Made by a program: the position numbers and the translations under genes
Notes under the pieces: generated by a model
Database searches by the model: none
The model's input: only the letters and a program-made list of their open reading frames with translations
What the model was told of the DNA's origin: nothing
Shown: positions 34,497-48,198 of the stretch, one piece after another
How the letters are laid out: every line of letters starts with the position of its first letter
Numbering within the stretch: position 1 is the first letter of the stretch
Assembly (NCBI GenBank): GCA_947561585.1
Contig: CANNZV010000502.1
Location: 726,454-790,453, forward strand
Origin: Caprella mutica
Taxonomy: Eukaryota; Arthropoda; Malacostraca; Amphipoda; Caprellidae
DNA: 64,000 bases
Direction of reading: 5' to 3'

Positions 34497-35620
34497 AGTT
34501 AATCACCATTACTCACCACTACTCACCATTACTCACCACTACTCACCACTACTCACCACTACTCACCACTAATCACCATTACTCACCATTACTCACCACT
34601 ACTCACCATTACTCACCACTACTCACCACTACTCACCACTACTCACCATTACTCACCACTACTCACCATTACTCACCATTACTCACCATTACTCACCACT
34701 ACTCACCACTACTCACCACTACTCACCATTACTCACCACTACTCACCACTACTCACCATTACTCACCATTACTCACCATTACTCACCACTACTCACCATT
34801 ACTCACCATTACTCACCATTACTCACCACTACTCACCACTACTCACCATTACTCACCACTACTCACCACTACTCACCATTACTCACCATTACTCACCATT
34901 ACTCACCACTACTCACCACTACTCACCATTACTTACCACTACTCACCACTACTCACCATTACTCACCACTATTCACCACTACTCACCATTACTCACCATT
35001 ACTCACCACTACTCACCACTACTCACCACTACTCACCATTAATCACCACTACTCACCATTACTCACCATTACTCACCACTACTCACCACTACTCACCATT
35101 ACTCACCATTACTCACCACTACTCACCACTACTCACCATTACTCACCACTACTCACCATTACTCACCATTACTCACCACTACTCACCATTACTCACCATT
35201 ACTCACCATTACTCACCACTACTCACCACTACTCACCATTACTCACCACTACTCACCACTACTCACCATTACTCACCATTACTCACCATTACTCACCACT
35301 ACTCACCACTACTCACCATTACTTACCACTACTCACCACTACTCACCATTACTCACCACTATTCACCACTACTCACCATTACTCACCATTACTCACCACT
35401 ACTCACCACTACTCACCACTACTCACCATTAATCACCACTACTCACCATTACTCACCATTACTCACCACTACTCACCATTACTCACCATTACTCACCACT
35501 ACTCACCACTACTCACCATTACTCACCATTAATCACCACTACTCACCATTACTCACCACTACTCACCACTACTCACCATTACTCACCACTACTCACCATT
35601 ACTCACCATTACTCACCATT
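34497..35620. repeat. 10-bp minisatellite, two-letter unit code
   Basis: About 112 copies of ACTCACCACT or ACTCACCATT, which differ only at position nine, with a few other variants (ACTTACC, ATTCACC, AATCACC). The order of the variants is repeated: the stretch from about 34861 recurs from about 35251, giving a 390-bp higher-order duplication. On the minus strand every standard unit reads TGGTGAGT, a near-ideal 5' splice site. Confidence 0.97.
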
Positions 35621-35688
35621 TTACTCTCCAACCACCGTTCACTTTCACTGTAACTCCCTCCTGCCTCACTGTGCTCAAACCTACTCAT
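35617..35688 (-). CDS. Candidate first coding exon next to the 10-bp array
   Basis: A GC-richer island carries an in-frame ATG (35686-35688). It is followed by 24 codons (MSRFEHSEAGG, SYSESERWLESKM) ending at ATG/GTGAGT, a consensus donor and the first unit of the array. The sequence composition and the donor suggest an exon, and the array may have grown from its splice site. No downstream exon was found between here and SNX14, and no family is recognised. Confidence 0.25.
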
Positions 35689-35867
35689 TATTTGGCACAG
35701 TAGGCTGGGTAGGGTATTTCCAAGTAAAACCTTTAATTATCTCTTAAAAAGGTAACAATACTATAATAAAGTAATTCAATTTATTTTAATATATAATTGA
35801 AAAATGCAGTACTCAAGTAATATAATTTATATAAAATTATTTTAAAAATAGATAATAAATTAATTAA

Positions 35868-38800
35868 TGTGTGCTTGAACGTGTAATTACACTCACTGTA
35901 TCTCCATGCTAGAACGTGTAACGTGTAATTACACTCACTGTATCTGCATGCTAGAACGTGTAACGTGTAATTACACTCACTGTATCTACATGCTAGAACG
36001 TGTAACGTGTAATTACACTCACTGTATCTCCATGCTAGAACGTGTAACGTGTAATTACACTCACTGTATCTGCATGCTAGAACGTGTAACGTGTAATTAC
36101 ACTCACTGTATCTGCATGCTAGAACGTATAACGTGTAATTACACTCACTGTATCTGCATGCTAGAACGTGTAACGTGTAATTACACTCACTGTATCTGCC
36201 TGCTAGAACGTATAACGTGTAATTACACTCACTGTATCTGCATGCTAGAACGTGTAACGTGTAATTACACTCACTGTATCTGCATGCTAGAACGTGTAAC
36301 GTGTAATTACACTCACTGTATCTGCATGCTAGAACGTATAACGTGTAATTACACTCACTGTATCTGCATGCTAGAACGTGTAACGTGTAATTACACTCAC
36401 TGTATCTGCCTGCTAGAACGTATAACGTGTAATTACACTCACTGTATCTGCATGCTAGAACGTGTAACGTGTAATTACACTCACTGTATCTGCATGCTAG
36501 AACGTGTAACGTGTAATTACACTCACTGTATCTGCATGCTAGACCGTGTAACGTGTTATTACACTCACTGTATCTGCGTGCTAGAACGTATAACGTGTAA
36601 TTACACTCACTGTATCTGCATGCTAGAACGTATAACGTGTAATTACACACACTGTATCTGCATGCTAGAACGTGTAACGTGTAATTACACTCACTGTATC
36701 TGCCTGCTAGAACGTATAACGTGTAATTACATTCACTGTATCTGCATGCTAGAACGTGTAACGTGTAATTACACTCACTTTATCTACGTGCTAGAACGTC
36801 TAACGTGTAATTACACTCACTGTATCTACGTGCTAGAACGTATAACGTGTAATTACACTCACTGTATCTACGTGCTAGAACGTATAACGTGTAATTACAC
36901 TCACTGTATCTACGTGCTCTAGAACGTGTAACGTGTAATTACACTCATTGTATCTGCGTGCTCTAGAGCGTATAACGTGTAATTACACTCACTGTATCTA
37001 CGTGCTAGAACGTATAACGTGTAATTACACTCACTGTATCTACGTGCTCTAGAACGTATAACGTGTAATTACACTCACTGTATCTACGTGCTAGAACGTA
37101 TAACGTGTAATTACACTCACTGTATCTACGTGCTCTAGAACGTGTAACGTGTAATTACACTCATTGTATCTACGTGCTCTAGAACGTGTAGCGTGTAATT
37201 ACACTCACTGTATCTACGTGCTAGAACGTATAACGTGTAATTACACTCACTGTATCTACGTGCTCTAGAACGTGTAACGTGTAATTACACTCATTGTATC
37301 TACGTGCTCTAGAACGTATAGCGTGTAATTACACTCACTGTATCTACGTGCTAGAACGTGTAGCGTGTAATTACACTCACTGTATCTACGTGCTCTAGAA
37401 CGTATAACGTGTAATTACACTCATTGTATCTACGTGCTCTAGAACGTGTAGCGTGCAATTACACTCACTGTATCTACGTGCTCTAGAACGTATAACGTGT
37501 AATTACACTCACTGTATTTACGTGCTAGAACGTATAACGTGTAATTACACTCACTGTATCTACGTGCTCTAGAACGTGTAACGTGTAATTACATTCACTG
37601 TATCTGCGTGCTAGAACGTATAGCGTGTAATTACACTCACTGTATCTACGTGCTCTAGAACGTGTAACGTGTAATTACACTCACTGTATCTACGTGCTAG
37701 AACGTATAACGTGTAATTACACTCACTGTATCTATGTGCTCTAGAACGTGTAACGTGTAATTACACTAATTGTATCTACGTGCTCTAGAACGTGTAGCGT
37801 GTAATTACACTCACTGTATCTACGTGCTAGAACGTATAACGTGTAATTACACTCACTGTATCTACGTGCTAGAACGTATAGCGTGTAATTACACTCACTG
37901 TATCTACGTGCTCTAGAACGTATAGCGTGTAATTACACTCACTGTATCTACGTGCTAGAACGTATAACGTGTAATTACACTCACTGTATCTACGTGCTCT
38001 AGAACGTGTAACGTGTAATTACACTCACTGTATCTGCGTGCTAGAACGTATAGCGTGTAATTACACTCACTGTATCTACGTGCTCTAGAACGTATAGCGT
38101 GTAATTACACTCATTGTATCTACGTGCTAGAACGTATAACGTGTAATTACACTCACTGTATCTACGTGCTCTAGAACGTATAGCGTGTAATTACACTCAC
38201 TGTATCTACGTGCTCTAGAACGTGTAGCGTGTAATTACACTCACTGTATCTACGTGCTAGAACGTATAACGTGTAATTACACTCACTGTATCTACGTGCT
38301 CTAGAACGTGTAGCGTGTAATTACACTCACTGTATCTACGTGCTAGAACGTATAACGTGTAATTACACTCACTGTATCTACGTGCTCTAGAACGTGTAAC
38401 GTGTAATTACACTCATTGTATCTGCGTGCTCTAGAGCGTATAACGTGTAATTACACTCACTGTATCTACGTGCTAGAACGTATAACGTGTAATTACACTC
38501 ACTGTATCTACGTGCTCTAGAACGTATAACGTGTAATTACACTCACTGTATCTACGTGCTAGAACGTATAACGTGTAATTACACTCACTGTATCTACGTG
38601 CTCTAGAACGTGTAGCGTGTAATTACACTCACTGTATCTACGTGCTAGAACGTATAACGTGTAATTACACTCACTGTATCTACGTGCTCTAGAACGTGTA
38701 ACGTGTAATTACACTCATTGTATCTACGTGCTCTAGAACGTGTAGCGTGTAATTACACTCACTGTATCTACGTGCTCTAGAACGTATAACGTGTAATTAC

Positions 38801-41800
38801 ACTCACTGTATCTACGTGCTAGAACGTATAACGTGTAATTACACTCACTGTATCTACGTGCTCTAGAACGTGTAACGTGTAATTACACTCACTGTATCTG
38901 CGTGCTAGAACGTATAGCGTGTAATTACACTCACTGTATCTACGTGCTCTAGAACGTATAGCGTGTAATTACACTCACTGTATCTACGTGCTAGAACGTA
39001 TAGCGTGTAATTACACTCACTGTATCTACGTGCTCTAGAACGTATAGCGTGTAATTACACTCACTGTATCTACGTGCTAGAACGTATAGCGTGTAATTAC
39101 ACTCACTGTATCTACGTGCTCTAGAACGTGTAACGTGTAATTACACTCACTGTATCTACGTGCTAGAACGTATAGCGTGTAATTACACTCACTGTATCTA
39201 CGTGCTCTAGAACGTGTAACGTGTAATTACACTCACTGTATCTACGTGCTAGAACGTATAGCGTGTAATTACACTCACTGTATCTACGTGCTAGAACGTA
39301 TAACGTGTAATTACACTCACTGTATCTACGTGCTCTAGAACGTGTAACGTGTAATTACACTCACTGTATCTGCGTGCTAGAACGTATAGCGTGTAATTAC
39401 ACTCACTGTATCTACGTGCTCTAGAACGTGTAGCGTGTAATTACACTCACTGTATCTACGTGCTAGAACGTATAACGTGTAATTACACTCACTGTATCTA
39501 CGTGCTCTAGAACGTGTAACGTGTAATTACACTCATTGTATCTGCGTGCTCTAGAGCGTATAACGTGTAATTACACTCATTGTATCTACGTGCTAGAACG
39601 TATAACGTGTAATTACACTCACTGTATCTACGTGCTCTAGAACGTATAACGTGTAATTACACTCACTGTATCTACGTGCTAGAACGTATAACGTGTAATT
39701 ACACTCACTGTATCTACGTGCTCTAGAACGTGTAGCGTGTAATTACACTCACTGTATCTACGTGCTCTAGAACGTATAACGTGTAATTACACTCACTGTA
39801 TCTACGTGCTAGAACGTATAACGTGTAATTACACTCACTGTATCTACGTGCTCTAGAACGTGTAACGTGTAATTACACTCATTGTATCTACGTGCTCTAG
39901 AACGTGTAGCGTGTAATTACACTCACTGTATCTACGTGCTAGAACGTATAACGTGTAATTACACTCACTGTATCTACGTGCTCTAGAACGTATAACGTGT
40001 AATTACACTCACTGTATCTACGTGCTAGAACGTATAACGTGTAATTACACTCACTGTATCTACGTGCTAGAACGTGTAACGTGTAATTACACTCACTGTA
40101 TCTACGTGCTCTAGAACGTATAACGTGTAATTACACTCACTGTATCTACGTGCTAGAACGTATAACGTGTAATTACACTCACTGTATCTACGTGCTCTAG
40201 AACGTGTAACGTGTAATTACACTCACTGTATCTGCGTGCTAGAACGTATAGCGTGTAATTACACTCACTGTATCTACGTGCTCTAGAACGTATAGCGTGT
40301 AATTACACTCACTGTATCTACGTGCTAGAACGTATAGCGTGTAATTACACTCACTGTATCTACGTGCTCTAGAACGTATAGCGTGTAATTACACTCACTG
40401 TATCTACGTGCTAGAACGTATAGCGTGTAATTACACTCACTGTATCTACGTGCTCTAGAACGTGTAACGTGTAATTACACTCACTGTATCTACGTGCTAG
40501 AACGTATAACGTGTAATTACACTCACTGTATCTACGTGCTCTAGAACGTGTAACGTGTAATTACACTCATTGTATCTACGTGCTCTAGAACGTGTAGCGT
40601 GTAATTACACTCACTGTATCTACGTGCTAGAACGTATAACGTGTAATTACACTCACTGTATCTACGTGCTAGAACGTATAGCGTGTAATTACACTCACTG
40701 TATCTACGTGCTCTAGAACGTATAGCGTGTAATTACACTCACTGTATCTACGTGCTAGAACGTATAACGTGTAATTACACTCACTGTATCTACGTGCTCT
40801 AGAACGTGTAACGGTAATTACACTCACTGTATCTGCGTGCTAGAACGTATAGCGTGTAATTACACTCACTGTATCTACGTGCTCTAGAACGTATAGCGTG
40901 TAATTACACTCATTGTATCTACGTGCTAGAACGTATAACGTGTAATTACACTCACTGTATCTACGTGCTCTAGAACGTATAGCGTGTAATTACACTCACT
41001 GTATCTACGTGCTAGAACGTGTAGCGTGTAATTACACTCACTGTATCTACGTGCTAGAACGTATAACGTGTAATTACACTCACTGTATCTACGTGCTCTA
41101 GAACGTGTAGCGTGTAATTACACTCACTGTATCTACGTGCTAGAACGTATAACGTGTAATTACACTCACTGTATCTACGTGCTAGAACGTATAACGTGTA
41201 ATTACACTCACTGTATCTACGTGCTAGAACGTATAACGTGTAATTACACTCACTGTATCTACGTGCTCTAGAACGTGTAACGTGTAATTACACTCACTGT
41301 ATCTGCGTGCTAGAACGTATAGCGTGTAATTACACTCACTGTATCTACGTGCTCTAGAACGTATAGCGTGTAATTACACTCACTGTATCTACGTGCTAGA
41401 ACGTATAGCGTGTAATTACACTCACTGTATCTACGTGCTCTAGAACGTATAGCGTGTAATTACGCTCACTGTATCTACGTGCTAGAACGTATAACGTGTA
41501 ATTACACTCACTGTATCTGCGTGCTAGAACGTATAGCGTGAAATTACACTCACTGTATCTACGTGCTCTAGAACGTATAGCGTGTAATTACACTCATTGT
41601 ATCTACGTGCTCTAGAACGTATAGCGTGTAATTACACTCACTGTATCTACGTGCTCTAGAACGTATAACGTGTAATTACACTCACTGTATCTACGTGCTA
41701 GAACGTATAACGTGTAATTACACTCACTGTATCTACGTGCTCTAGAACGTGTAACGTGTAATTACACTCACTGTATCTGCGTGCTAGTACGTATAGCGTG

Positions 41801-44800
41801 TAATTACACTCACTGTATCTACGTGCTCTAGAACGTATAGCGTGTAATTACACTCACTGTATCTACGTGCTAGAACGTATAACGTGTAATTACACTCACT
41901 GTATCTACGTACTCTAGAACGTGTAACGTGTAATTACACTCACTTTATCTGCGTGCTAGAACGTATAGCGTGTAATTACACTCACTGTATCTACGTGCTC
42001 TAGAACGTATAGCGTGTAATTACACTCATTGTATCTACGTGCTCTGGAACGTATAGCGTGTAATTACACTCACTGTATCTACGTGCTCTAGAACGTATAA
42101 CGTGTAATTACACTCACTGTATCTACGTGCTAGAACGTATAACGTGTAATTACACTCACTGTATCTACGTGCTCTAGAACGTGTAACGTGTAATTACACT
42201 CACTGTATCTACGTGCTAGAACGTGTAGCGTGTAATTACACTCACTGTATCTACGTGCTAGAACGTATAGCGTGTAATTACACTCACTGTATCTACGTGC
42301 TAGAACGTATAACGTGTAATTACACTCACTGTATCTACGTGCTCTAGAACGTATAACGTGTAATTACACTCATTGTATCTACGTGCTCTAGAACGTATAG
42401 CGTGTAATTACACTCACTGTATCTACGTGCTAGAACGTATAACGTGTAATTACACTCACTGTATCTACGTGCTCTAGAACGTATAACGTGTAATTACACT
42501 CACTGTATCTACGTGCTCTAGAACGTATAGCGTGTAATTACACTCACTGTATCTACGTGCTAGAACGTATAACGTGTAATTACACTCACTGTATCTACGT
42601 GCTCTAGAACGTGTAGCGTGTAATTACACTCATTGTATCTACGTGCTCTAGAACGTATAGCGTGTAATTACACTCATTGTATCTACGTGCTCTAGAACGT
42701 ATAGCGTGTAATTACACTCACTGTATCTACGTGCTAGAACGTATAACGTGTAATTACACTCACTGTATCTACGTGCTAGAACGTGTAGCGTGTAATTACA
42801 CTCACTGTATCTACGTGCTAGAACGTATAGCGTGTAATTACACTCACTGTATCTACGTGCTAGAACGTATAGCGTGTAATTACACTCACTGTATCTACGT
42901 GCTAGAACGTATAGCGTGTAATTACACTCACTGTATCTACGTGCTCTAGAACGTATAGCGTGTAATTACACTCACTGTATCTACGTGCTAGAACGTATAG
43001 CGTGTAATTACACTCACTGTATCTACGTGCTAGAACGTATAGCGTGTAATTACACTCACTGTATCTACGTGCTCTAGAACGTATAGCGTGTAATTACACT
43101 CATTGTATCTACGTGCTCTAGAACGTATAGCGTGTAATTACACTCACTGTATCTACGTGCTAGAACGTATAACGTGTAATTACACTCACTGTATCTACGT
43201 GCTCTAGAACGTATAACGTGTAATTACACTCACTGTATCTACGTGCTCTAGAACGTATAACGTGTAATTACACTCACTGTATCTACGTGCTCTAGAACGT
43301 ATAGCGTGTAATTACACTCACTGTATCTACGTGCTAGAACGTATAACGTGTAATTACACTCACTGTATCTACGTGCTCTAGAACGTATAGCGTGTAATTA
43401 CACTCACTGTATCTACGTGCTCTAGAACGTATAGCGTGTAATTACACTCATTGTATCTACGTGCTCTAGAACGTATAGCGTGTAATTACACTCACTGTAT
43501 CTACGTGCTAGAACGTATAACGTGTAATTACACTCACTGTATCTACGTGCTAGAACGTGTAGCGTGTAATTACACTCACTGTATCTACGTGCTAGAACGT
43601 ATAGCGTGTAATTACACTCACTGTATCTACGTGCTAGAACGTATAGCGTGTAATTACACTCACTGTATCTACGTGCTAGAACGTATAGCGTGTAATTACA
43701 CTCACTGTATCTACGTGCTCTAGAACGTATAGCGTGTAATTACACTCACTGTATCTACGTGCTAGAACGTGTAGCGTGTAATTACACTCACTGTATCTAC
43801 GTGCTAGAACGTATAGCGTGTAATTACACTCACTGTATCTACGTGCTAGAACGTATAGCGTGTAATTACACTCACTGTATCTACGTGCTAGAACGTATAG
43901 CGTGTAATTACACTCACTGTATCTACGTGCTAGAACGTATAGCGTGTAATTACACTCACTGTATCTACGTGCTCTAGAACGTATAGCGTGTAATTACACT
44001 CATTGTATCTACGTGCTCTAGAACGTATAGCGTGTAATTACACTCACTGTATCTACGTGCTAGAACGTATAACGTGTAATTACACTCACTGTATCTACGT
44101 GCTAGAACGTGTAGCGTGTAATTACACTCACTGTATCTACGTGCTAGAACGTATAGCGTGTAATTACACTCACTGTATCTACGTGCTAGAACGTATAGCG
44201 TGTAATTACACTCACTGTATCTACGTGCTAGAACGTATAGCGTGTAATTACACTCACTGTATCTACGTGCTCTAGAACGTATAGCGTGTAATTACACTCA
44301 CTGTATCTACGTGCTAGAACGTGTAGCGTGTAATTACACTCACTGTATCTACGTGCTAGAACGTATAGCGTGTAATTACACTCACTGTATCTACGTGCTA
44401 GAACGTATAGCGTGTAATTACACTCACTGTATCTACGTGCTAGAACGTATAGCGTGTAATTACACTCACTGTATCTACGTGCTAGAACGTATAGCGTGTA
44501 ATTACACTCACTGTATCTACGTGCTCTAGAACGTATAGCGTGTAATTACACTCATTGTATCTACGTGCTCTAGAACGTATAGCGTGTAATTACACTCACT
44601 GTATCTACGTGCTAGAACGTATAACGTGTAATTACACTCACTGTATCTACGTGCTAGAACGTGTAGCGTGTAATTACACTCACTGTATCTACGTGCTAGA
44701 ACGTATAGCGTGTAATTACACTCACTGTATCTACGTGCTAGAACGTATAGCGTGTAATTACACTCACTGTATCTACGTGCTAGAACGTATAGCGTGTAAT

Positions 44801-45086
44801 TACACTCACTGTATCTACGTGCTCTAGAACGTATAGCGTGTAATTACACTCACTGTATCTACGTGCTAGAACGTATAGCGTGTAATTACACTCACTGTAT
44901 CTACGTGCTAGAACGTGTAGCGTGTAATTACACTCACTGTATCTACGTGCTAGAACGTATAGCGTGTAATTACACTCACTGTATCTACGTGCTAGAACGT
45001 ATAGCGTGTAATTACACTCACTGTATCTACGTGCTAGAACGTATAGCGTGTAATTACACTCACTGTATCTACGTGCTAGAACGTAT
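35868..45086. repeat. 9.2-kb satellite of 42/44-bp units with higher-order repeats
   Basis: About 215 units. Each contains the perfect palindrome GTGTAATTACAC, then TCACTGTATCTACGTGCT, an optional extra CT, and AGAACGTATAACGT. Units without CT are 42 bp, those with CT 44 bp (making TCTAGA). The first kilobase has only 42-bp units with TGCATGC or similar. The middle mixes the two types, often alternating. The right end is a 552-bp higher-order unit repeated at least three times (equivalent points at 43451, 44003 and 44555). Open frames of 14-residue period exist on both strands and are by-products. No spacers or associated genes. Confidence 0.97.
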
Positions 45087-45731
45087 TTGACTTAAGGAAA
45101 AATATGTCACGTGCGGAAAATTCTTCTATTTTATTATGTCATTCACTGTAATGAATGATAGAAAAAAATGTGATGCAATATACTACATTCGAGTGACATG
45201 ATTGAAAAATAATAACGAATGAAATTAATATACTATGGGAAAATTTAATATTGAAAAAATTTAATGATGAATATTTTAATGTAAAATTTATGTTGGAAAA
45301 AATGTATATTGGAAAAATTAATGTTGAAAATTTTAAGTGTTGTAAAATGTAATGTTACAAATAATTTCAGTAAGAAATGTTAATGATAAATTTTTTTTTT
45401 TATTTCAGTGTTGATAGATTTTAATGGTGAAAATTTTGTATTTTGAAAAAAATTCTGTCATTTTTTTATTAATATTTGAATAGCATGTGAATTCCTCTTT
45501 AAGTACATGTTTAAATGATACATATTTATATATCTGTTTATCTTCTTCTCATAGCTACTTGAACCAAATTAGCATGTACTTGTCTTCTGACGTCACAGTC
45601 AACAGACACAGTGATATGGGTACAGTTATACGGAAAATAGAAATAGAAATGATGTCATTATATAATGATAATAATTAAATAGTAAAACCGATAGCAAGTT
45701 TATCAGTAAGTGCGATACTTCTCGAAGATAC
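45087..45731. other. Satellite flank, no gene seen
   Basis: AT-rich, with a loose run of ATGTTGGAAAAATTTAATG-like words (45230-45400). The 63-codon frame at 45487 is unsupported. Confidence 0.45.
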
Positions 45732-45909
45732 AGGGTAAGTTCCGAATTATCGGACAGTTCCACATCTACGTATATAAATAGATAAGGAAATGTGTAGATA
45801 AGGAATTATGTAAATAAGGAAAATTAAATAATGTAATAGTTAAATAATGATTAAAAAAAAAATTTATGATCGGAAATGTGGAAGCGTCCGATAACGCGGA
45901 ACTCACCCT
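45732..45909. mobile_element. MITE family A
   Basis: Ends GGGTAAGTTCCGAATTATCG and CGATAACGCGGAACTCACCC. AT-rich centre with a tandem TAAGGAAATGTGTAGATAAGG. Confidence 0.8.
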
Positions 45910-46234
45910 AATAATTTTTTATAATATATATTATTTACTGCGCATAGTGTACCAATATCTTGGTACACTATGCGCACTTGGTGTACCATATATTTCTGCA
46001 GTGTATTATCCATTAAATTTATGGAATATAGCTTTGTTTAATTAATATTTTCGTTTTTTTTTTTAATTAGAATTATCATTGTTTTAAATAAAAAATTTAG
46101 CACTTAACGTCCTAAAATGAGATAACTATAATTTAAAATATTATTTATAATAAAGATAATAAATCAAATTAAAATGGCCTAAACTAAAACCAACTTATTA
46201 AAATAATGAAATATATATAGCAGTTATACATAAC

Positions 46235-46398
46235 TAGGGTAAGTTATGAATTATCGGTCAGTACTACATCTTCGAACATATAAGAAAAAAATATATAAAA
46301 ATTATTATTGGTAGCAATTAGTAATAATAACAATTTTTATATCGTTTTTTTATATATCCGAAGATGTAGTACTGACCGATAATTCGGAACTTACCCCA
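46235..46398. mobile_element. MITE family A
   Basis: Ends GGGTAAGTTATGAATTATCG and CGATAATTCGGAACTTACCC; the arms pair almost throughout (TCAGTACTACATCTTCG against its complement). Confidence 0.85.
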
Positions 46399-46598
46399 TA
46401 TGATAAAATATATCATTTAAAAGTTTCAGAAAAATCAGACTCGTTCTTTAATGTTTTTTTTATTCCATTACCGGAAATACCAAAGAAGACGCTACGCAAT
46501 TTGATGTGACGGCCGGTAACGAACTGATACGATGTAGACGGCTAAAAGCATTACTAATCTATGTGCATTAAGATCTCTGTTGTAGTTAAGATGGAGAC

Positions 46599-46768
46599 GG
46601 TTGGGACAGTATGCTTTATAAATCATAGATCTTAGGAATATCACAGACGAAATGAAATGGTATCGAATACTATATACCGCTGGTGTAGAACCATTCAATA
46701 CTCTTTAATTCTCTCCGTCTATAATAATTTTAGAATCTATGATTTTAAAAGCACATTGTCACAACCCT
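46599..46768. mobile_element. MITE family C, copy 2
   Basis: Left GGACAGTATGCTTTATAAATC, right GATTTTAAAAGCACATTG then TCACAACCC. The loop carries TGGTGTAGAACCATTCAATAC, also present in copy 3. Confidence 0.7.
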
Positions 46769-47285
46769 ATCAAAATCATTAGTTGTAATTAAGAGATTAT
46801 AGGTATGTTGTTCTTTGATCTTATACTATTTAATATTATATTATGTACTAACAGTGGAAATTGAAATGTGGATTAAAATTCATTTCTGAGCGCAATATAA
46901 TATCATTATTATTTTTAAACTATACTATGAAAAATGAAGCAATTTCCTATAGGAGTTAAAAGGATAATGTATGCTCTAATATAACTAATGGAAATTAAAG
47001 TAGAACAATTCATTGAGTAGTTACATAAATACAACTTTTAGAAGAAATGAGTTTTATACAAAAATTGTTTATAAAATTAAATTTTCATAAAGATTTAACA
47101 AATATACTAATTAAAGCTTCAAATTTTTTTTAAGTAAATGCTTAAAATTCATTAAAATATATTTTCATTTAATAATTCAATTGAATAACATTTAACAAAT
47201 GTATCTAATTAAATTCATTACATTTTGAAGTATTTAACACAGTCCCCCCTAAAGCTAACATTTTCTAATATATTTTCTTTGCATA
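46769..47285. other. AT-rich spacer, no gene seen
   Basis: No open frame, array or inverted repeat recognised. Confidence 0.45.
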
Positions 47286-47440
47286 ACGGCTAAAATCCGA
47301 GTTATTGGACGGTTTCACGTTTTCAATTATATAAAAAATATATAACAACTATATATTATTTAACTTCTTTTTTATTTTTAATACATTATTCTTATATGAT
47401 CGGTAAAGTGGAACCGTCCAATAACTCGTAATTCACCCCA
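47286..47440. mobile_element. MITE family A, left neighbour of the foreign-code region
   Basis: Left AAATCCGAGTTATTGGACG, right CGTCCAATAACTCGTAATTC then ACCCC. It shows that sequence typical of the host contig reaches to within 20 bp of the frame at 47461. Confidence 0.75.
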
Positions 47441-47460
47441 AGTTATCTAGTAGACTCTAC

Positions 47461-47694
47461 GTTTTCTTTGTCGTTTTCTTTTTATTAGGGTCAATAAGAT
47501 ACCAATTGTTGCTAAACCTTTTTAGGAAATACGTCATTTCAACAGAGGGTTTGCGCAAGCGGTTGGTTCGTACAGAGCTGATGCAATGGCATACCTATTG
47601 TCATACAAAGATAGAATTAACATCTTCGATTCTACTTGATAAAGCATATAATGAAGTAAAAGAGGTTGACTTACATAATCAATACACATGGTGA
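47461..47694 (+). CDS. Coding-like frame of 77 codons, possible 5' part of the recoded gene
   Basis: Open from 47461 to a TGA at 47692-47694. The translation has protein-like content (IRYQLLLNLFRKYVISTEG, LRKRLVRTELMQWHTYC). The frame itself has no TAA or TAG, so it does not show which code it uses. It ends in TGA and lies 500 bp upstream of the recoded frame on the same strand, with a foldback cluster between. An upstream TTTTTATTAG could act as an acceptor. It may be a separated exon of that gene or an unrelated remnant; no family was recognised. Confidence 0.3.
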   Translation, partial: VFFVVFFLLGSIRYQLLLNLFRKYVISTEGLRKRLVRTELMQWHTYCHTKIELTSSILLDKAYNEVKEVDLHNQYTW

Positions 47695-47745
47695 TGGTAA
47701 TTCTGATGTTTGGTGAATCAACTTATTCAGCAATTTATCCTGGTA

Positions 47746-47895
47746 GAAGGTTATGGTGGGGCCATAGAAGATTATGAGAGAATGTATGGTGGGGCCACAG
47801 CAGATTAGGAGAGAAAGTTATGGTGGGGCCATAGAAGATTATATGTAGAACCCTTTAATCTTCTATGATTAAAGGGGTCTCCACCATAGCGAAAA
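47746..47895. repeat. Foldback-type repeat cluster 2
   Basis: Three forward units of GTTATGGTGGGGCCATAG, AAGATTATGAGAG, followed by the partly inverted TTTAATCTTCTATG and GGTCTCCACCATAG. Confidence 0.8.
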
Positions 47896-48198
47896 TTAGG
47901 ATTGACAATATTCTATGCATGATGGACAACATAAATAGATATTCTCATTATTACTTTATAACTTATTCTATCATTCAAAGAATTATAAATTTCAATAATG
48001 TTTGACATTTTATAAACACGTCATCTGAAATAACTCCATAATAAATAAAGTATCGATTATTTCGCTAACATTTGTGAATGAAACATTATAATAAATAGAA
48101 CCTGTATTCTATATACTGAAATAATATACAAAATATCACCTAATATCAATAAAAAATGCTATTTCCAAGATGTTCCAAATGCTATTTACATAAAAATC

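Noticed and set aside
35781..36922. 289- and 338-codon frames with 14-residue repeats
   Set aside because: The 42-bp satellite unit is divisible by three and lacks stops in these frames. The frames break where 44-bp units start.
35868..45086. CRISPR-like regular repetition
   Set aside because: Units abut directly with no unique spacers, no cas genes are present, and the context is an animal genome.
45087..45170. Non-coding exon at the right edge of the satellite (good acceptor CATTCATTACAG on the minus strand)
   Set aside because: All three frames contain stops within 30 bases and there is no other evidence of transcription.
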